Shown here: piece after piece, positions 55,399 through 64,000 of the stretch
How positions within the stretch are numbered: the stretch's first letter is position 1
How the letters are laid out: each line of letters opens with the position of its first letter
DNA from: Agaribacillus sp965228415
GTDB taxonomy: Bacteria; Bacteroidota; Bacteroidia; Cytophagales; Cyclobacteriaceae
DNA: 64,000 bases
Assembly (NCBI GenBank): GCA_965228415.1
Contig: OZ245814.1
Span: 8,556,001 to 8,620,000, forward strand
Reading direction: 5' to 3'
Notes under the pieces: generated by a model
Told to the model about the DNA's origin: nothing
Seen by the model: the letters and a program-made list of their open reading frames with translations, nothing else
Databases searched by the model: none
Made by a program: the position numbers and the translations under genes

Positions 55399-58300
55399 AG
55401 GCGGTGAATTGTTCTGTTAATATAGTAAAATAAAATGTAGTTCCGGCATCTACGATGGAATGTGCCCATATTTTACCACCGTGCCTTTGGATAATATTTT
55501 GCACAATAGCCAATCCAACGCCGGTTCCTTCAAATTCTTCCATACTGTGTAACCTTTGAAAAACGCCAAATAATTTATCAGCGTATTTCATATTAAATCC
55601 AACGCCATTATCCTTGACAAAGTATGTATTGACACCATCTATTTTTTCACACCCAACCTCAATAAGCGCTTCGTCCCTGGTACTGGTAAATTTAATAGCA
55701 TTTGAAAGAAGGTTGCTGACGACCTGTCTGATCAGCGTATCATCTGCGACGACAGGTGGAAGTTGCCCTATTTTGATTTTTAGTTTACGGTCCGGCTCAA
55801 ATTGACTTAGTTCTTTAAATATTTCAGATGAGAGCGCCTTGATATCAATTTTGGTAAATCTAAGCTTTTTAGCGCCAAGTCTTGAGTAGGCAAGCAGGTC
55901 ATCGATTAGTTTACCCATGCGAACGGTATTGCTAATAACTGCCTCAAAATTTTCATGTGCCTCCCCACTTAATATATCTCCAAAATCCTCCTGGAGCATT
56001 TTGGAATATCCGGCAATTGCTCTTAATGGCGCCCGCAGGTCGTGCGAAACGGAATAGGTAAAAGACTCAAGTTCCTTCTTAGTTATCTTTAGCTCGGCAA
56101 TCTGCTGTTGGAGTTCCAGGTTCAGGGCAGATATCTTCTCCTCCGACAATTTTCGATCAGTAATATCGGTAATAGTTCCCAGGTGCTGGGTGATCCTACC
56201 GGAGGCATCCCTGATAGGAATAGACATGCCAGTCACCCAGTTAATCTTACCATCAGGCATTTTAAAGCGGTATTCCAGGTGAAATGGTACATTTTTGCGA
56301 AGTGAGCGCTCCCATTCGGAGAATAGCGGGTCCCAGTCATCCGGGTGAACTGAGTTAATCCAATCCCCACTTAAGGCTTCTTTGACGGAGCTTCCCGTAA
56401 TTTCCTGCCAGCGGCGGTTGACATATTCGCAGTTCTCGCCGGGTGCATCGGTTAAATAAATGCCTACGGGTGCAATTTCCGTCAGTTTTCGGAATCGTCG
56501 CTCACTTTCCTGCAGCGCCTGTTGTGCTTCCTCCTTGATCAAATCAGCCTCATGCGCGGATAGGAAGCTTCCCAGACTTTGAGACATCAATTCCAAAATC
56601 TCTATTTTGTAGTCCTCAAAAGCGGTGACTTTTTTATTTTTAGAGGAGAAATTTAAGGTACCATAGATTTGGTTGTTGACCACAATAGGCGTGCCCAGGT
56701 AACTTTCCAGTTTTAAATTTTCATAGGCGGGATGGCCTTGCATAGACTTTTCGCTTCCTACCTCGTGGTATGAGATCGTCTTCTTGTCTTTAATGACTGT
56801 GCGGCAATAGGTGTCTTTCAACGGGAAAGTCATGCCTATTTCAAGACTATCTATATCTGTTTTGAGCGCCTGTATTTTATAGGTATCGCCGTCAATGCTG
56901 CTGATAATGCCCGTGTCGAGATCAAACAGGTTACAACCCGCTTTCAGATAATCATCAAAAAGCGCTTCAATTCCCTGATAATTTGCCGTATTAATCCTGT
57001 GCAATTGATTAAGGTTGGCGCTGTAGGTTTCCAGTGTTTTAGTTTTGTCAGTCAACTCTTTTTGCGCCAGCTTAGCCTCCGTGATATCCAGTACGGTACC
57101 CAGCAGCTTGACTACTTTACCATCTTCATAAGTTGGTTGTCCTTTCCCGTAAACATATTTTAGCTTTCCATCCGGGCAAACATGCCTGAATTCTATACTG
57201 TAGCTCTTGCCCTGGGTGGTGGCCATTTCAATCTTTTCCAGCAATTCCGGTAAATCTTCCGGATGTACCAGTTTTAGGTATTTTTCAAATGACGGCACAC
57301 CTTGCTCCGGATCGAGTCCGGCTATTTTAAAGGACTGGTCAGACCATGTTAATTTTTTTGTTTTGACCTCAAATTCCCAACTGCCGAGTTTGGCAATGTC
57401 CTGCGTTTCAGCCAGCCTGTGATTGATGACAATGAGTTCGTCGTTTAGTTGCTGTAGCTGTTGTGTCCGCTCTGTTACCCTTCGCTCAAGTTCGCTATTT
57501 AGCTTTCTGACAGCCTCCTCACTTTTCTTTATTTCAGTAATGTCGTGGATAACAAATTGCATCACCGATTCGCCCTGATATTGAATTTTGGATATGTTGG
57601 TGGTATGCCAGCGCAATTCGCCTTTTTTGTTGATGAACCTGTTTTCAATTTTCCCGGAATAATTCTTTTTGCTTTTAATGAAGTCAGCCACAAAATTTTT
57701 CACGCGGGTACGATCTTCATTGTGTACGTTGCCGTAATCCGCTTCCTGTAAATCCTTCTGGGTGTAGCCTGTAAGTGATTTAACGGCTGGGTTGAGATAT
57801 AATATCTGGCCATTTTCGTCAGTAATATGGATCATGGAGGTAAGACTTTCCACCAGCATTCTATACCTGGCTTCGGATTCTATGAGGGCCAGCTCACTCT
57901 TTTTTCGAATGCTGATGTCTTTGACCAGCACAATGAGATAGTGACGATTTTGACTGAAAAACGGGAAAAGGGTAATCTCAGTATTAAAAATGGTGCCATC
58001 CCCCTTCTTATTTTCCCATTCAAATTGCACCCTTTCACCAGCCATTGCCCGCCTGGTATATTCCTCAACGGCATCGAGCGATTTGCGGCCGTCAGATTGA
58101 TATTCCGGTAAGAACCTTTTATGGGGAGACTTCAGAAATTCCTCCTTGCTGACCTGAAACATTTCCAGCAGCTTTTTGTTGGCGGAAGTAGCCCTTTGCA
58201 AATCCAGATCATAAAAAATCAATCCATCCAGCGCACTTTCTGTTAAGGTTCTGTATTTTTCTTCATTTTCGCGCACTTTTGCGGCAGCCATTATTCTTTC

Positions 58301-59662
58301 CGTAACATCTTCAAAGGCTACACCAACACTGTTTTCATGCAGTGGAAAGGCTTTGAATCTCCAAACCCTTTCTACGACTCTATCGTCGCCATATTCAAAA
58401 TCCTCTACCTCCTGGGATATCCCTGAGCGTACTACCTCGGCCAAAATCCGCAGACTTCCTTTCTTTCTGGCATTGGGAAAGTTTTCTTCCATTGTGCGAC
58501 CAACCCATTCCCTGGGATTGGCATTCAGCAGTTTTGCAGCCATGGGATTGATGCTGGTTAACCGCAAACTGCTATCGTCATCCGGTTTTTCCAGTTTATA
58601 AACCATGAGGCCCGTCTGGATGTTTTCCACTATTTCCGCATGGCTTTTGACAATTTCTTCCGCTCTTTTCCGCTTGCCGATATCCCTCAGAATTGACCGG
58701 CTGTAGATCACCTTCCCCTTACTATCTCTTACTGCAGATACGTTAAGGCTTACATCAATTTTACCACCGTCCTTTTTCCTTAGCTGAAGCTCGGCATTTT
58801 TTACTTCCCCCGTTTCAACCAAAGATTGAAGTGCCTGTTTTACTTTATCAAAACAACCAGGATCATAAATATCGAAAATGTTTTTGCCGATGAGTTCCTT
58901 TTTCCCAAAGCCTACAGCCCTGGCCAACGTTTGATTACACTCTATGATTTGCCGGGTGGCTACATTCATAGAAATAAACATATCAGGGGCATTTTCATAC
59001 AGGTCCTGGTATTTGGCCTCAGATGTCTTAAAAGAACTATAGATCAAACCCAGTGAAAGCGGTAATAAAACCACTGAAATTAAGCCTAAACCTACTGACC
59101 AGGGTAATACAGCCTCAATAATCTCGGTGCTGAGCAAATCGGAGATTACATGAATGGCAATGAGCCCATCAAATTTTTGGTTGTACGCATAGGCTGCAAG
59201 TTGTTTGTGACCGGAATGGTTGACGATTTCTCCTACCCAATCTTGTTTGACTTGAATAAGTTCTGTGACATTTTTTGCTCCGCCAGGAGATTCGACGGGA
59301 ATCGATATGTCTCCCACATAGTTGCCGACTGTCTTCGGGTAAAGCGTATTAAGCAATAACTTGCCGTCGTGCCCGATAACACACAAATAACTGTTTTTAT
59401 ATGACTTTTGATGATTTTTCCAAATGCCTTGTAATCCCTCGAGCAGTTGGGTTTGTTCGTAAGTATTTCCCGACCAATCCAGGTTGGCGCCTAACATCCG
59501 GGCTAATTGTATATTGCTGTCAAAAACATTTTTCAGAATAATGTTCCGGCTCGAAACAAAGGACACATATCCTATTCCACAGCTTAAAACCACTACCAGC
59601 GCACCTAGTAAAAGGGCTATATTTGGTAATCGGCTCGACCGGGAATACTTAAATAATGTCAT
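55379..59662 (-). CDS. Membrane sensor histidine kinase with six PAS domains and a GAF domain
   Basis: A 1427-residue kinase. N-terminal membrane segment (about 12-35), a periplasmic sensor of about 140 residues (KNVFDSNIQLARML...SYLCVIGHDGKLLLNT, dCache-like), a second membrane segment (about 188-208), then PAS repeats at roughly 215-335, 340-460, 465-590, 595-715 and 765-880, GAF (about 895-1045; YLGTPIVVNNQIYGTLNFSS) and a last PAS (about 1060-1180). HisKA has His1207 (SHDLRAPLRAIAG), and HATPase has NLLSNAIKF, DNGVGF and GTGVGLAIV. The Rcp1-type regulator gene overlaps its 3' end. It would integrate an external signal with several internal ones. Confidence 0.93.
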   Translation of the reverse strand: MTLFKYSRSSRLPNIALLLGALVVVLSCGIGYVSFVSSRNIILKNVFDSNIQLARMLGANLDWSGNTYEQTQLLEGLQGIWKNHQKSYKNSYLCVIGHDGKLLLNTLYPKTVGNYVGDISIPVESPGGAKNVTELIQVKQDWVGEIVNHSGHKQLAAYAYNQKFDGLIAIHVISDLLSTEIIEAVLPWSVGLGLISVVLLPLSLGLIYSSFKTSEAKYQDLYENAPDMFISMNVATRQIIECNQTLARAVGFGKKELIGKNIFDIYDPGCFDKVKQALQSLVETGEVKNAELQLRKKDGGKIDVSLNVSAVRDSKGKVIYSRSILRDIGKRKRAEEIVKSHAEIVENIQTGLMVYKLEKPDDDSSLRLTSINPMAAKLLNANPREWVGRTMEENFPNARKKGSLRILAEVVRSGISQEVEDFEYGDDRVVERVWRFKAFPLHENSVGVAFEDVTERIMAAAKVRENEEKYRTLTESALDGLIFYDLDLQRATSANKKLLEMFQVSKEEFLKSPHKRFLPEYQSDGRKSLDAVEEYTRRAMAGERVQFEWENKKGDGTIFNTEITLFPFFSQNRHYLIVLVKDISIRKKSELALIESEARYRMLVESLTSMIHITDENGQILYLNPAVKSLTGYTQKDLQEADYGNVHNEDRTRVKNFVADFIKSKKNYSGKIENRFINKKGELRWHTTNISKIQYQGESVMQFVIHDITEIKKSEEAVRKLNSELERRVTERTQQLQQLNDELIVINHRLAETQDIAKLGSWEFEVKTKKLTWSDQSFKIAGLDPEQGVPSFEKYLKLVHPEDLPELLEKIEMATTQGKSYSIEFRHVCPDGKLKYVYGKGQPTYEDGKVVKLLGTVLDITEAKLAQKELTDKTKTLETYSANLNQLHRINTANYQGIEALFDDYLKAGCNLFDLDTGIISSIDGDTYKIQALKTDIDSLEIGMTFPLKDTYCRTVIKDKKTISYHEVGSEKSMQGHPAYENLKLESYLGTPIVVNNQIYGTLNFSSKNKKVTAFEDYKIEILELMSQSLGSFLSAHEADLIKEEAQQALQESERRFRKLTEIAPVGIYLTDAPGENCEYVNRRWQEITGSSVKEALSGDWINSVHPDDWDPLFSEWERSLRKNVPFHLEYRFKMPDGKINWVTGMSIPIRDASGRITQHLGTITDITDRKLSEEKISALNLELQQQIAELKITKKELESFTYSVSHDLRAPLRAIAGYSKMLQEDFGDILSGEAHENFEAVISNTVRMGKLIDDLLAYSRLGAKKLRFTKIDIKALSSEIFKELSQFEPDRKLKIKIGQLPPVVADDTLIRQVVSNLLSNAIKFTSTRDEALIEVGCEKIDGVNTYFVKDNGVGFNMKYADKLFGVFQRLHSMEEFEGTGVGLAIVQNIIQRHGGKIWAHSIVDAGTTFYFTILTEQFTAYEPQTN

Positions 59663-59826
59663 AGTGGAAAAGTTTGAAAGTTATTCCACGAACTCAATAC
59701 ACCCTCTTTAAATCAGCTGGTATAAATACAGGAGACCCCGTGGTTTATAATACAATCAAATACTTTTATTGAAAAAAACCTGGTAGAAACAATACAATTG
59801 TTAGTACTATAGTACCAAATATAACA

Positions 59827-60270
59827 CTAATTAATTCTTTGTGTTCTATTTGAAACCTTAAAATAAGAAGATTTCAGGATATTTAGCTTTTCCACCAGCA
59901 GCGGTTTCGCTATGCAACCGACCACAAATCTCTTTTTGAGGATGCTGTCAATCTCATAGGTTTTTAGAGAATTTGATAACACCAGAACGTGGCACTTATT
60001 CTTCAGGTATACAGCGCGTTGACCAAGGTGATCCAAAAATTCGAAGGCAGAAATAGGAGGGGTGCTGATGTCAAGGAATATTATATCCGGTAAAAGCGGC
60101 CGGTGTTCCTGATTCTTTTCGAGATATTCAAGGGCTTTACTGCCTGAGGGTTTGGTGATTACCTGCCTGGCAAATTTACTAATTTCTATTAGCCTGCGGT
60201 TGATGTAATTTGCTTCAGGGTTTTTATCCACCAGCATAACTAAATCAATGCTTTTATGCATGTAATTCAT
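59827..60270 (-). CDS. Single-domain response regulator with atypical acidic pocket
   Basis: A 147-residue REC-like protein: LVMLVDKNPEANYINRRLIE, where the usual Asp-Asp pair is Asp-Lys; phosphoacceptor Asp67 in IIFLDISTPPISAFEFL; VLVLSNS in the Ser/Thr position; and CIAKPLLVEKL with the Lys. The missing second acidic residue may change metal binding, so phosphorylation may be altered. No output domain. It lies 165 bases upstream of the kinase start on the same strand and may add a third player to the signalling cluster. Confidence 0.85.
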   Translation of the reverse strand: MNYMHKSIDLVMLVDKNPEANYINRRLIEISKFARQVITKPSGSKALEYLEKNQEHRPLLPDIIFLDISTPPISAFEFLDHLGQRAVYLKNKCHVLVLSNSLKTYEIDSILKKRFVVGCIAKPLLVEKLNILKSSYFKVSNRTQRIN

Positions 60271-60595
60271 AATCAGCTAATTATATTTCGTTTTGGTTGA
60301 TCCGTTTTTTTTAATACTTGCTGCCAGTTGGGCCCGGAAGTTGATAATTGTCGGGAAATCTAACAACAATTTTTCTTTTCCACCTGGGTTTTAGATGGTA
60401 CTATCAATAAGGAAGGTGACTGCTTTGTTTTGCTAGTTAACTTCAGATACAAAACATTGGTAAGTTATGGATTGTTTGTTAAAAGTTGCATACCTGGAGG
60501 TTTTTTTTTCCACATAAATAGCAATGCCTCTATAAAATAAAACAATCCGTAGAATATGTTGGCTTTTGCGGATAAATGAAAGCGATATGAAGCTT
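60271..60595. other. 325-base intergenic region
   Basis: AT-rich spacer between the response regulator gene and the small hypothetical gene, both on the minus strand. Nothing recognisable apart from homopolymer runs; the regulator's promoter should lie here. Confidence 0.4.
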
Positions 60596-60901
60596 TTATT
60601 TAAGTATCTTCAGGAACGTGTCGTTTGGTTTTTTTGGCGACAAAATTGAAATCAGATCGAGGGCATCGTTTTGATGGGAAACCTTGCCGGCCAGTGACAT
60701 GGCAAGATAGGCTACAAAGGCCCCTTCGATACTTTTTTTTGTGGTCATTTCCACCAGCTTGTCATACTTGACCAGTTTCCTTTCAACATCTTCCAATACG
60801 CCTGTCAGCTCTTCCGCACTATCGCGAAATGCGTTTAATATGTTATTTTTAACTTCTTCAATGCAGGCTAGCTTTTCGGTTATGGTCATCTTATGTTTCA
60901 T
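60596..60901 (-). CDS. Small helical protein, function unknown
   Basis: A 101-residue frame with natural composition. The first half is a charged amphipathic helix pair (TEKLACIEEVKNNILNAF, LTGVLEDVERKLVKYDKLVEM), then a short Ala-rich segment (GAFVAYLAMSLAGKVS) and a C-terminal tail. No family was recognised. The heptad-like Leu/Val spacing suggests coiled-coil or helical-bundle pairing. It lies just upstream of the two-component cluster on the same strand, which makes an accessory role possible but unproven. Confidence 0.5.
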   Translation of the reverse strand: MKHKMTITEKLACIEEVKNNILNAFRDSAEELTGVLEDVERKLVKYDKLVEMTTKKSIEGAFVAYLAMSLAGKVSHQNDALDLISILSPKKPNDTFLKILK

Positions 60902-61313
60902 GAGAACCCGGTAGTAAATTGAGTATCTGCGACATGTAAGCTGTTTTTTCCTGAGATAACTTTTAAAAGTTTAGCTGTTGTTCACCAGGATCTTTTTTAC
61001 GTCTTTGACCTCGTGTTAAAATTGTCTGTATTACAATGGTAATTTATAAAATTACGACTCCACAAACGTTTGAAAATCGATGAAACGGATGTTTAATTCG
61101 GTGAGTGCATTCGCTATGATAGTAACAATCTGATAAATGTAAAGTCGTGAAAGTAGTCGTCGTCCGTTTACATTTTAAGTAGTATGAAGAAAATTTCAGG
61201 CTTATTTTAAAATGTCTTGTACTTGTACAATGTCCTGCTAAGGCCCGGTTGCTACCGGGCTTATATGGCCCTCGCATGTTACCGAAAGCAATGTCAGGGG
61301 AAGATTATCAACT
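60902..61313. other. 412-base intergenic region with a GC-rich hairpin
   Basis: It contains the hairpin GCCCGGT-TGCT-ACCGGGC at 61243-61260 (perfect 7 bp stem), followed by TTATAT. It may help terminate the minus-strand lipoprotein gene ending at 61314. A minus-strand open frame of 77 codons (61044-61277) is rich in Thr/Ser/His and runs through the hairpin; it is not called. Confidence 0.5.
61243..61260. terminator. GC-rich hairpin, possible terminator
   Basis: A perfect seven-base stem with a TGCT loop, 54 bases beyond the stop of the minus-strand lipoprotein gene. There is no long T run on either side, so termination strength is uncertain. Confidence 0.45.
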
Positions 61314-62927
61314 TTAATAAACGATTATTTCTTTCCTACTGGTAATGGTGAGGTCGATTCCTTTGATCATGTCGTTCCCATCTTGCATTTCGACAGATCG
61401 GTTTTCCAGGTCAACGACATGGTATGTATTGCCCGGCTCAACGGTAAACCATTCCGGAAATTGATTGATACGGGGCCAGTTAATCGGCAATTTCATATTT
61501 TCCTTGTGGCGTTGCTTATCAAAATAGAGTTTGCCGGTCCAGGGTTCGGCAGATTTTAAAAAGATGAGCAGAGAATCTCCTTTTTGCTCGCTTCCCAGCA
61601 GCAGGTCCTCACGCCAGGGTTTTACATATAATCCTTTACTTTTCCATAGATTGTACATGATGGTAGTCCGGGCAAAGTTGCCGTCTCCATGCCAACCCTC
61701 TATGATCCCATCTGCCTTTTGCATTCCCCACAGGACCTGCATTTCGCTATCGATCCAGTCAGCAACTTCAGGGGCAGGAACGCGGTTGTACAGGTTCAAG
61801 GCGCTTTCAATGGCGTCAGCATACCCGTCAGCGGAGTTGTTTTCCCAGTCGTGGTTTGTGTATTTATGAAGATTTGAAAATAGCTTTAAAATCGCCTCCA
61901 GGTATTCGGGTTTTTTGTCCACTAGGTAAACAGAATAATAGCCATTTAAAGTATATCCCCAGGTATCGGCGATTCGGTCGTGCACAATTTCGCCGGTTTG
62001 TGGATTGATGCCATCGTAAAACAACCCGTCCTCATTTCTGCCCACTTCGAGTATCCGGTCCAGCATATCGTGCAGGGGCTGTTGGTAGGCGCTCTTTTTA
62101 TCGGGTTTGGCGTAATTGACGGTAACGTATAACTCACAGAGTCCTGAAACAAGTTCACAGCCATGGTCGCGGAGCCGGAGGTACTCCAGTTCCCCGGTAG
62201 GGTGATGGCCTTCCAACAGGTAGTGATCTCCGATTTTTAAGGCCCAGTCCAGGAATTTTTCTTCACCTGTCATCCAGTAAATTCTGGACAAAACCTGTAA
62301 CAATTCCCCGTTTACCTCCTCTTTTGAAGCCTTCCCGAAGCCTTTCTGATTTACCTCACTCGCCACACCCACCTCGGCGCTTAAATCATGCAGCATCTCA
62401 ATCATGCGGTCAGACCACGGGCTTTGGCCAAGCCATTCGGTGAGTGGCAATAACCCGTCTTTAACATATTCCGAGGTGCCGAATATAATCGGCCCCATTT
62501 TAATGTCATCGTTAAGAAATCCTTTTTTGGAAAAGGAATAGGTATCGGGCAATGACCTGACCCTGGAGGTAATGCTTTTTTCGGTGTTGAGCATTTCAAT
62601 CATTTTTCCATCAAACAGATCCTGGTCCACAAAAAAAGTAGTGAGCACCATAAATGGATAATTATCGGCGGCGGCATCTTTTGCATTCCAAAAATCCTTG
62701 CTTTGATCAATATTTCTCGGGATTAGACCTGATACCGGATCGCTATGTCCGAGCCACGCATTGACATAATTTTCGCACCGGATAAACCCACTGTTGGCTA
62801 GTTCAGCATTTTTCAGAGCGGCTGCAAACAGGCGTTCATCCTCGCTTGAAATTTGAAAGCTGGCGTCCTGATCACGGCAAGACATTATAAAGATGACGCC
62901 CAAAACAATGAAAGCATTTCGTATCAT
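61314..62927 (-). CDS. Lipoprotein with (alpha/alpha)6-barrel features, probable carbohydrate-active
   Basis: A 537-residue lipoprotein with lipobox IFIMSC (Cys17). The middle (about 40-440) has repeated helix hairpins with motifs like GELLQVLSRIYWMTGEEKFLDWALKIGDHYL, RLRDHGCELVSGLCELYVTV, DGINPQTGEIVHDRIADTWGY, SADGYADAIESALNLYNR and HGDGNFARTTIMYNLWKSKG. This is the pattern of (alpha/alpha)6-barrel proteins acting on sugars, such as glycoside hydrolases and sugar isomerases. The Asp/Glu residues in RLRDHGCELVSG may be catalytic. The C-terminal 80 residues form a small beta domain. The divergent aldose 1-epimerase gene supports a sugar-related role. The exact family was not recognised. Confidence 0.65.
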   Translation of the reverse strand: MIRNAFIVLGVIFIMSCRDQDASFQISSEDERLFAAALKNAELANSGFIRCENYVNAWLGHSDPVSGLIPRNIDQSKDFWNAKDAAADNYPFMVLTTFFVDQDLFDGKMIEMLNTEKSITSRVRSLPDTYSFSKKGFLNDDIKMGPIIFGTSEYVKDGLLPLTEWLGQSPWSDRMIEMLHDLSAEVGVASEVNQKGFGKASKEEVNGELLQVLSRIYWMTGEEKFLDWALKIGDHYLLEGHHPTGELEYLRLRDHGCELVSGLCELYVTVNYAKPDKKSAYQQPLHDMLDRILEVGRNEDGLFYDGINPQTGEIVHDRIADTWGYTLNGYYSVYLVDKKPEYLEAILKLFSNLHKYTNHDWENNSADGYADAIESALNLYNRVPAPEVADWIDSEMQVLWGMQKADGIIEGWHGDGNFARTTIMYNLWKSKGLYVKPWREDLLLGSEQKGDSLLIFLKSAEPWTGKLYFDKQRHKENMKLPINWPRINQFPEWFTVEPGNTYHVVDLENRSVEMQDGNDMIKGIDLTITSRKEIIVY

Positions 62928-63162
62928 AATTAAAAAATATTATCGTTAGTCAAAGCCATTTTTATTGGCAAGGGAGGTACTTGGTAGCATTTAGTTGCAT
63001 GTATAGATTCCTTGATTCCCACCCCGAAAGTAATCAATTTAATGTTTACTATGGCAAAGTTCCTGATTGTAAAATGAATTGGAAATGATTACTGCCGGTT
63101 TTGATTTTATGTTATTGCCATTTTTTTGTGTAGATTTTGAACTTAAAGAAATTTACAAACCT

Positions 63163-64000
63163 ATGAAGAGACTTAAACTAAATATTTTTTTACCCTTGAT
63201 CCCGTTAATTTTTGCCTTCTGCTCTACGCCAAACAAACAGGAATCCACCAGTGCTATATCGGTTAAGGAAGCGCCGTTTGGCGAGGTAGACGGGCAGCAG
63301 GTGATGCTTTACACCATTTCCAATCAGCGGGGAATGACTGTTAAAATCACCAATTATGGCGGTATCATCACTTCTTTAACAGTGCCGGATCAGACAGGGA
63401 AAGCCGGTGATGTGGTGCTTGGATATGATAACCTGCAGGATTACCTGGAAAAAAGCCCCTACTTCGGTTCGGTCATAGGTCGCTATGCCAATCGCATAGC
63501 CGCGGGACAGTTTAACCTGAATGGAGAAACTTATACGCTGGCAAAAAATAATATCGGGAACCACCTTCATGGGGGGCTGGTAGGCTTCGACAAGGTGATA
63601 TGGGACGCTAACCTGGTCAAAGAGGAGAAGGTTGTAAAACTTGTATTAACCCACCGAAGCGCAGATGGGGACGAGGGATACCCGGGAAATTTGGAAGTTG
63701 AAATGATCTATGCAATTGATGAGACCAATCGGATCAAAATTGATTATCGCGCTACTACTGACAAGCCCACGATTGTTAATCTTACCCACCATTCTTATTT
63801 CAATTTAACGGGAGATCCCACACAAACAATTCTGGGGCATAAATTGAAAATTGTATCCCGCTACTTTTTACCCGTAGATAGCACACTGATCCCTACCGGT
63901 GAGTTTCGGGAAGTGGCGGGTACCGCTTTTGATTTTAATACGTTCAGGCCTATTGGCGACAGCATTGAAGTGGCGGATACCCAGATGAAGTATGGTGGTG
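63163..64000 (+). CDS. galM: Aldose 1-epimerase lipoprotein (truncated by the window end)
   Basis: The first 279 codons are present. The start at 63163 gives a lipoprotein signal (IFAFCSTPNKQ, Cys after about 20 residues). Then the mutarotase domain: TVKITNYGGIITSLTVPDQTG, VVLGYDNLQDYL, YFGSVIGRYANRIAAGQF, NNIGNHLHGGLVGFDKVIW, VNLTHHSYFNLTGD (active His pair region) and YFLPVDSTLIPTGEF. These are the GalM motifs, including the first catalytic His (HLHGG) and the second (THHSYFNL). It interconverts alpha and beta forms of a sugar such as galactose. The secreted form is common in Bacteroidota. The rest, including the catalytic Glu, lies beyond 64000. Confidence 0.93.
   Translation, partial: MKRLKLNIFLPLIPLIFAFCSTPNKQESTSAISVKEAPFGEVDGQQVMLYTISNQRGMTVKITNYGGIITSLTVPDQTGKAGDVVLGYDNLQDYLEKSPYFGSVIGRYANRIAAGQFNLNGETYTLAKNNIGNHLHGGLVGFDKVIWDANLVKEEKVVKLVLTHRSADGDEGYPGNLEVEMIYAIDETNRIKIDYRATTDKPTIVNLTHHSYFNLTGDPTQTILGHKLKIVSRYFLPVDSTLIPTGEFREVAGTAFDFNTFRPIGDSIEVADTQMKYGG

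Noticed and set aside
61044..61277. 77-codon minus-strand open frame
   Set aside because: It runs through a hairpin, is rich in Thr/Ser/His, and has no family match or ribosome site.

Overview
The window is chromosomal DNA from a member of the Bacteroidota, most likely of the Cytophagales type. The pointers are a complete ECF sigma / FecR / SusC / SusD set, lipoproteins with Bacteroidota-style lipoboxes, DUF6702 proteins, FtsX-type permeases with no ATPase, a Rcp1/LytTR signalling cluster, AT-rich spacers and few strong Shine-Dalgarno sites. No phage, transposase, CRISPR array, rRNA or tRNA gene was recognised.

Region by region. 1-872: a gene-poor, possibly decayed stretch ending in a strong terminator. 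873-2710: an ABC ATPase/permease pair whose permease has a His/Asp/Glu-rich loop like that of zinc-regulated transporters. 2855-7231: a tight operon of M19 dipeptidase, DUF6702, HupE/UreJ-like metal permease, M28 peptidase (broken by an apparent one-base frameshift) and a second DUF6702. 7298-9311: a secreted metallophosphoesterase and an EEP-family hydrolase on the minus strand. 9349-10566: five tandem ~255 bp repeats, followed by an orphan FecR gene. 12077-13910: a DUF3299-like protein and a very unusual ferredoxin-cyclase-globin fusion. 14160-16600: metY and metX, the acetyl route of homocysteine synthesis. 16841-18216: ECF sigma factor plus a TPR membrane partner. 18330-20910: SLC13 transporter and YceI lipoprotein. 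21020-27930: sigma-FecR-SusC-SusD operon on the minus strand.

28560-36241 is a mixed plus-strand region: bestrophin channel, lipoprotein, GNAT-NTF2 fusion, a YCII/DinB/ECF42 module, an astacin-like metzincin with no signal peptide, and an exported rhodanese. 36256-42226 holds an orphan FecR-like fragment, a large FtsX permease divergent from a TetR regulator with two palindromic sites, and two envelope proteins. 42642-46420 holds a small zinc-ribbon-like ORF, a MEST-like hydrolase, a GMC oxidoreductase and a LysE exporter. 46464-50135 encodes a 1223-residue outer-membrane protein with a degenerate phosphoesterase head, a kinase-like middle and a BamA-type barrel. 51730-60270 is a two-component cluster with two complex kinases and three response regulators. 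The window ends with an unusual helical-barrel lipoprotein divergent from a truncated aldose 1-epimerase.

The best candidates for something undescribed are the ferredoxin-cyclase-globin protein (12585-13910), which could tie electron supply and gas or redox sensing to a cyclic nucleotide, and the three-part outer-membrane protein (46464-50135). All functional calls come from motif reading; no searches were run.
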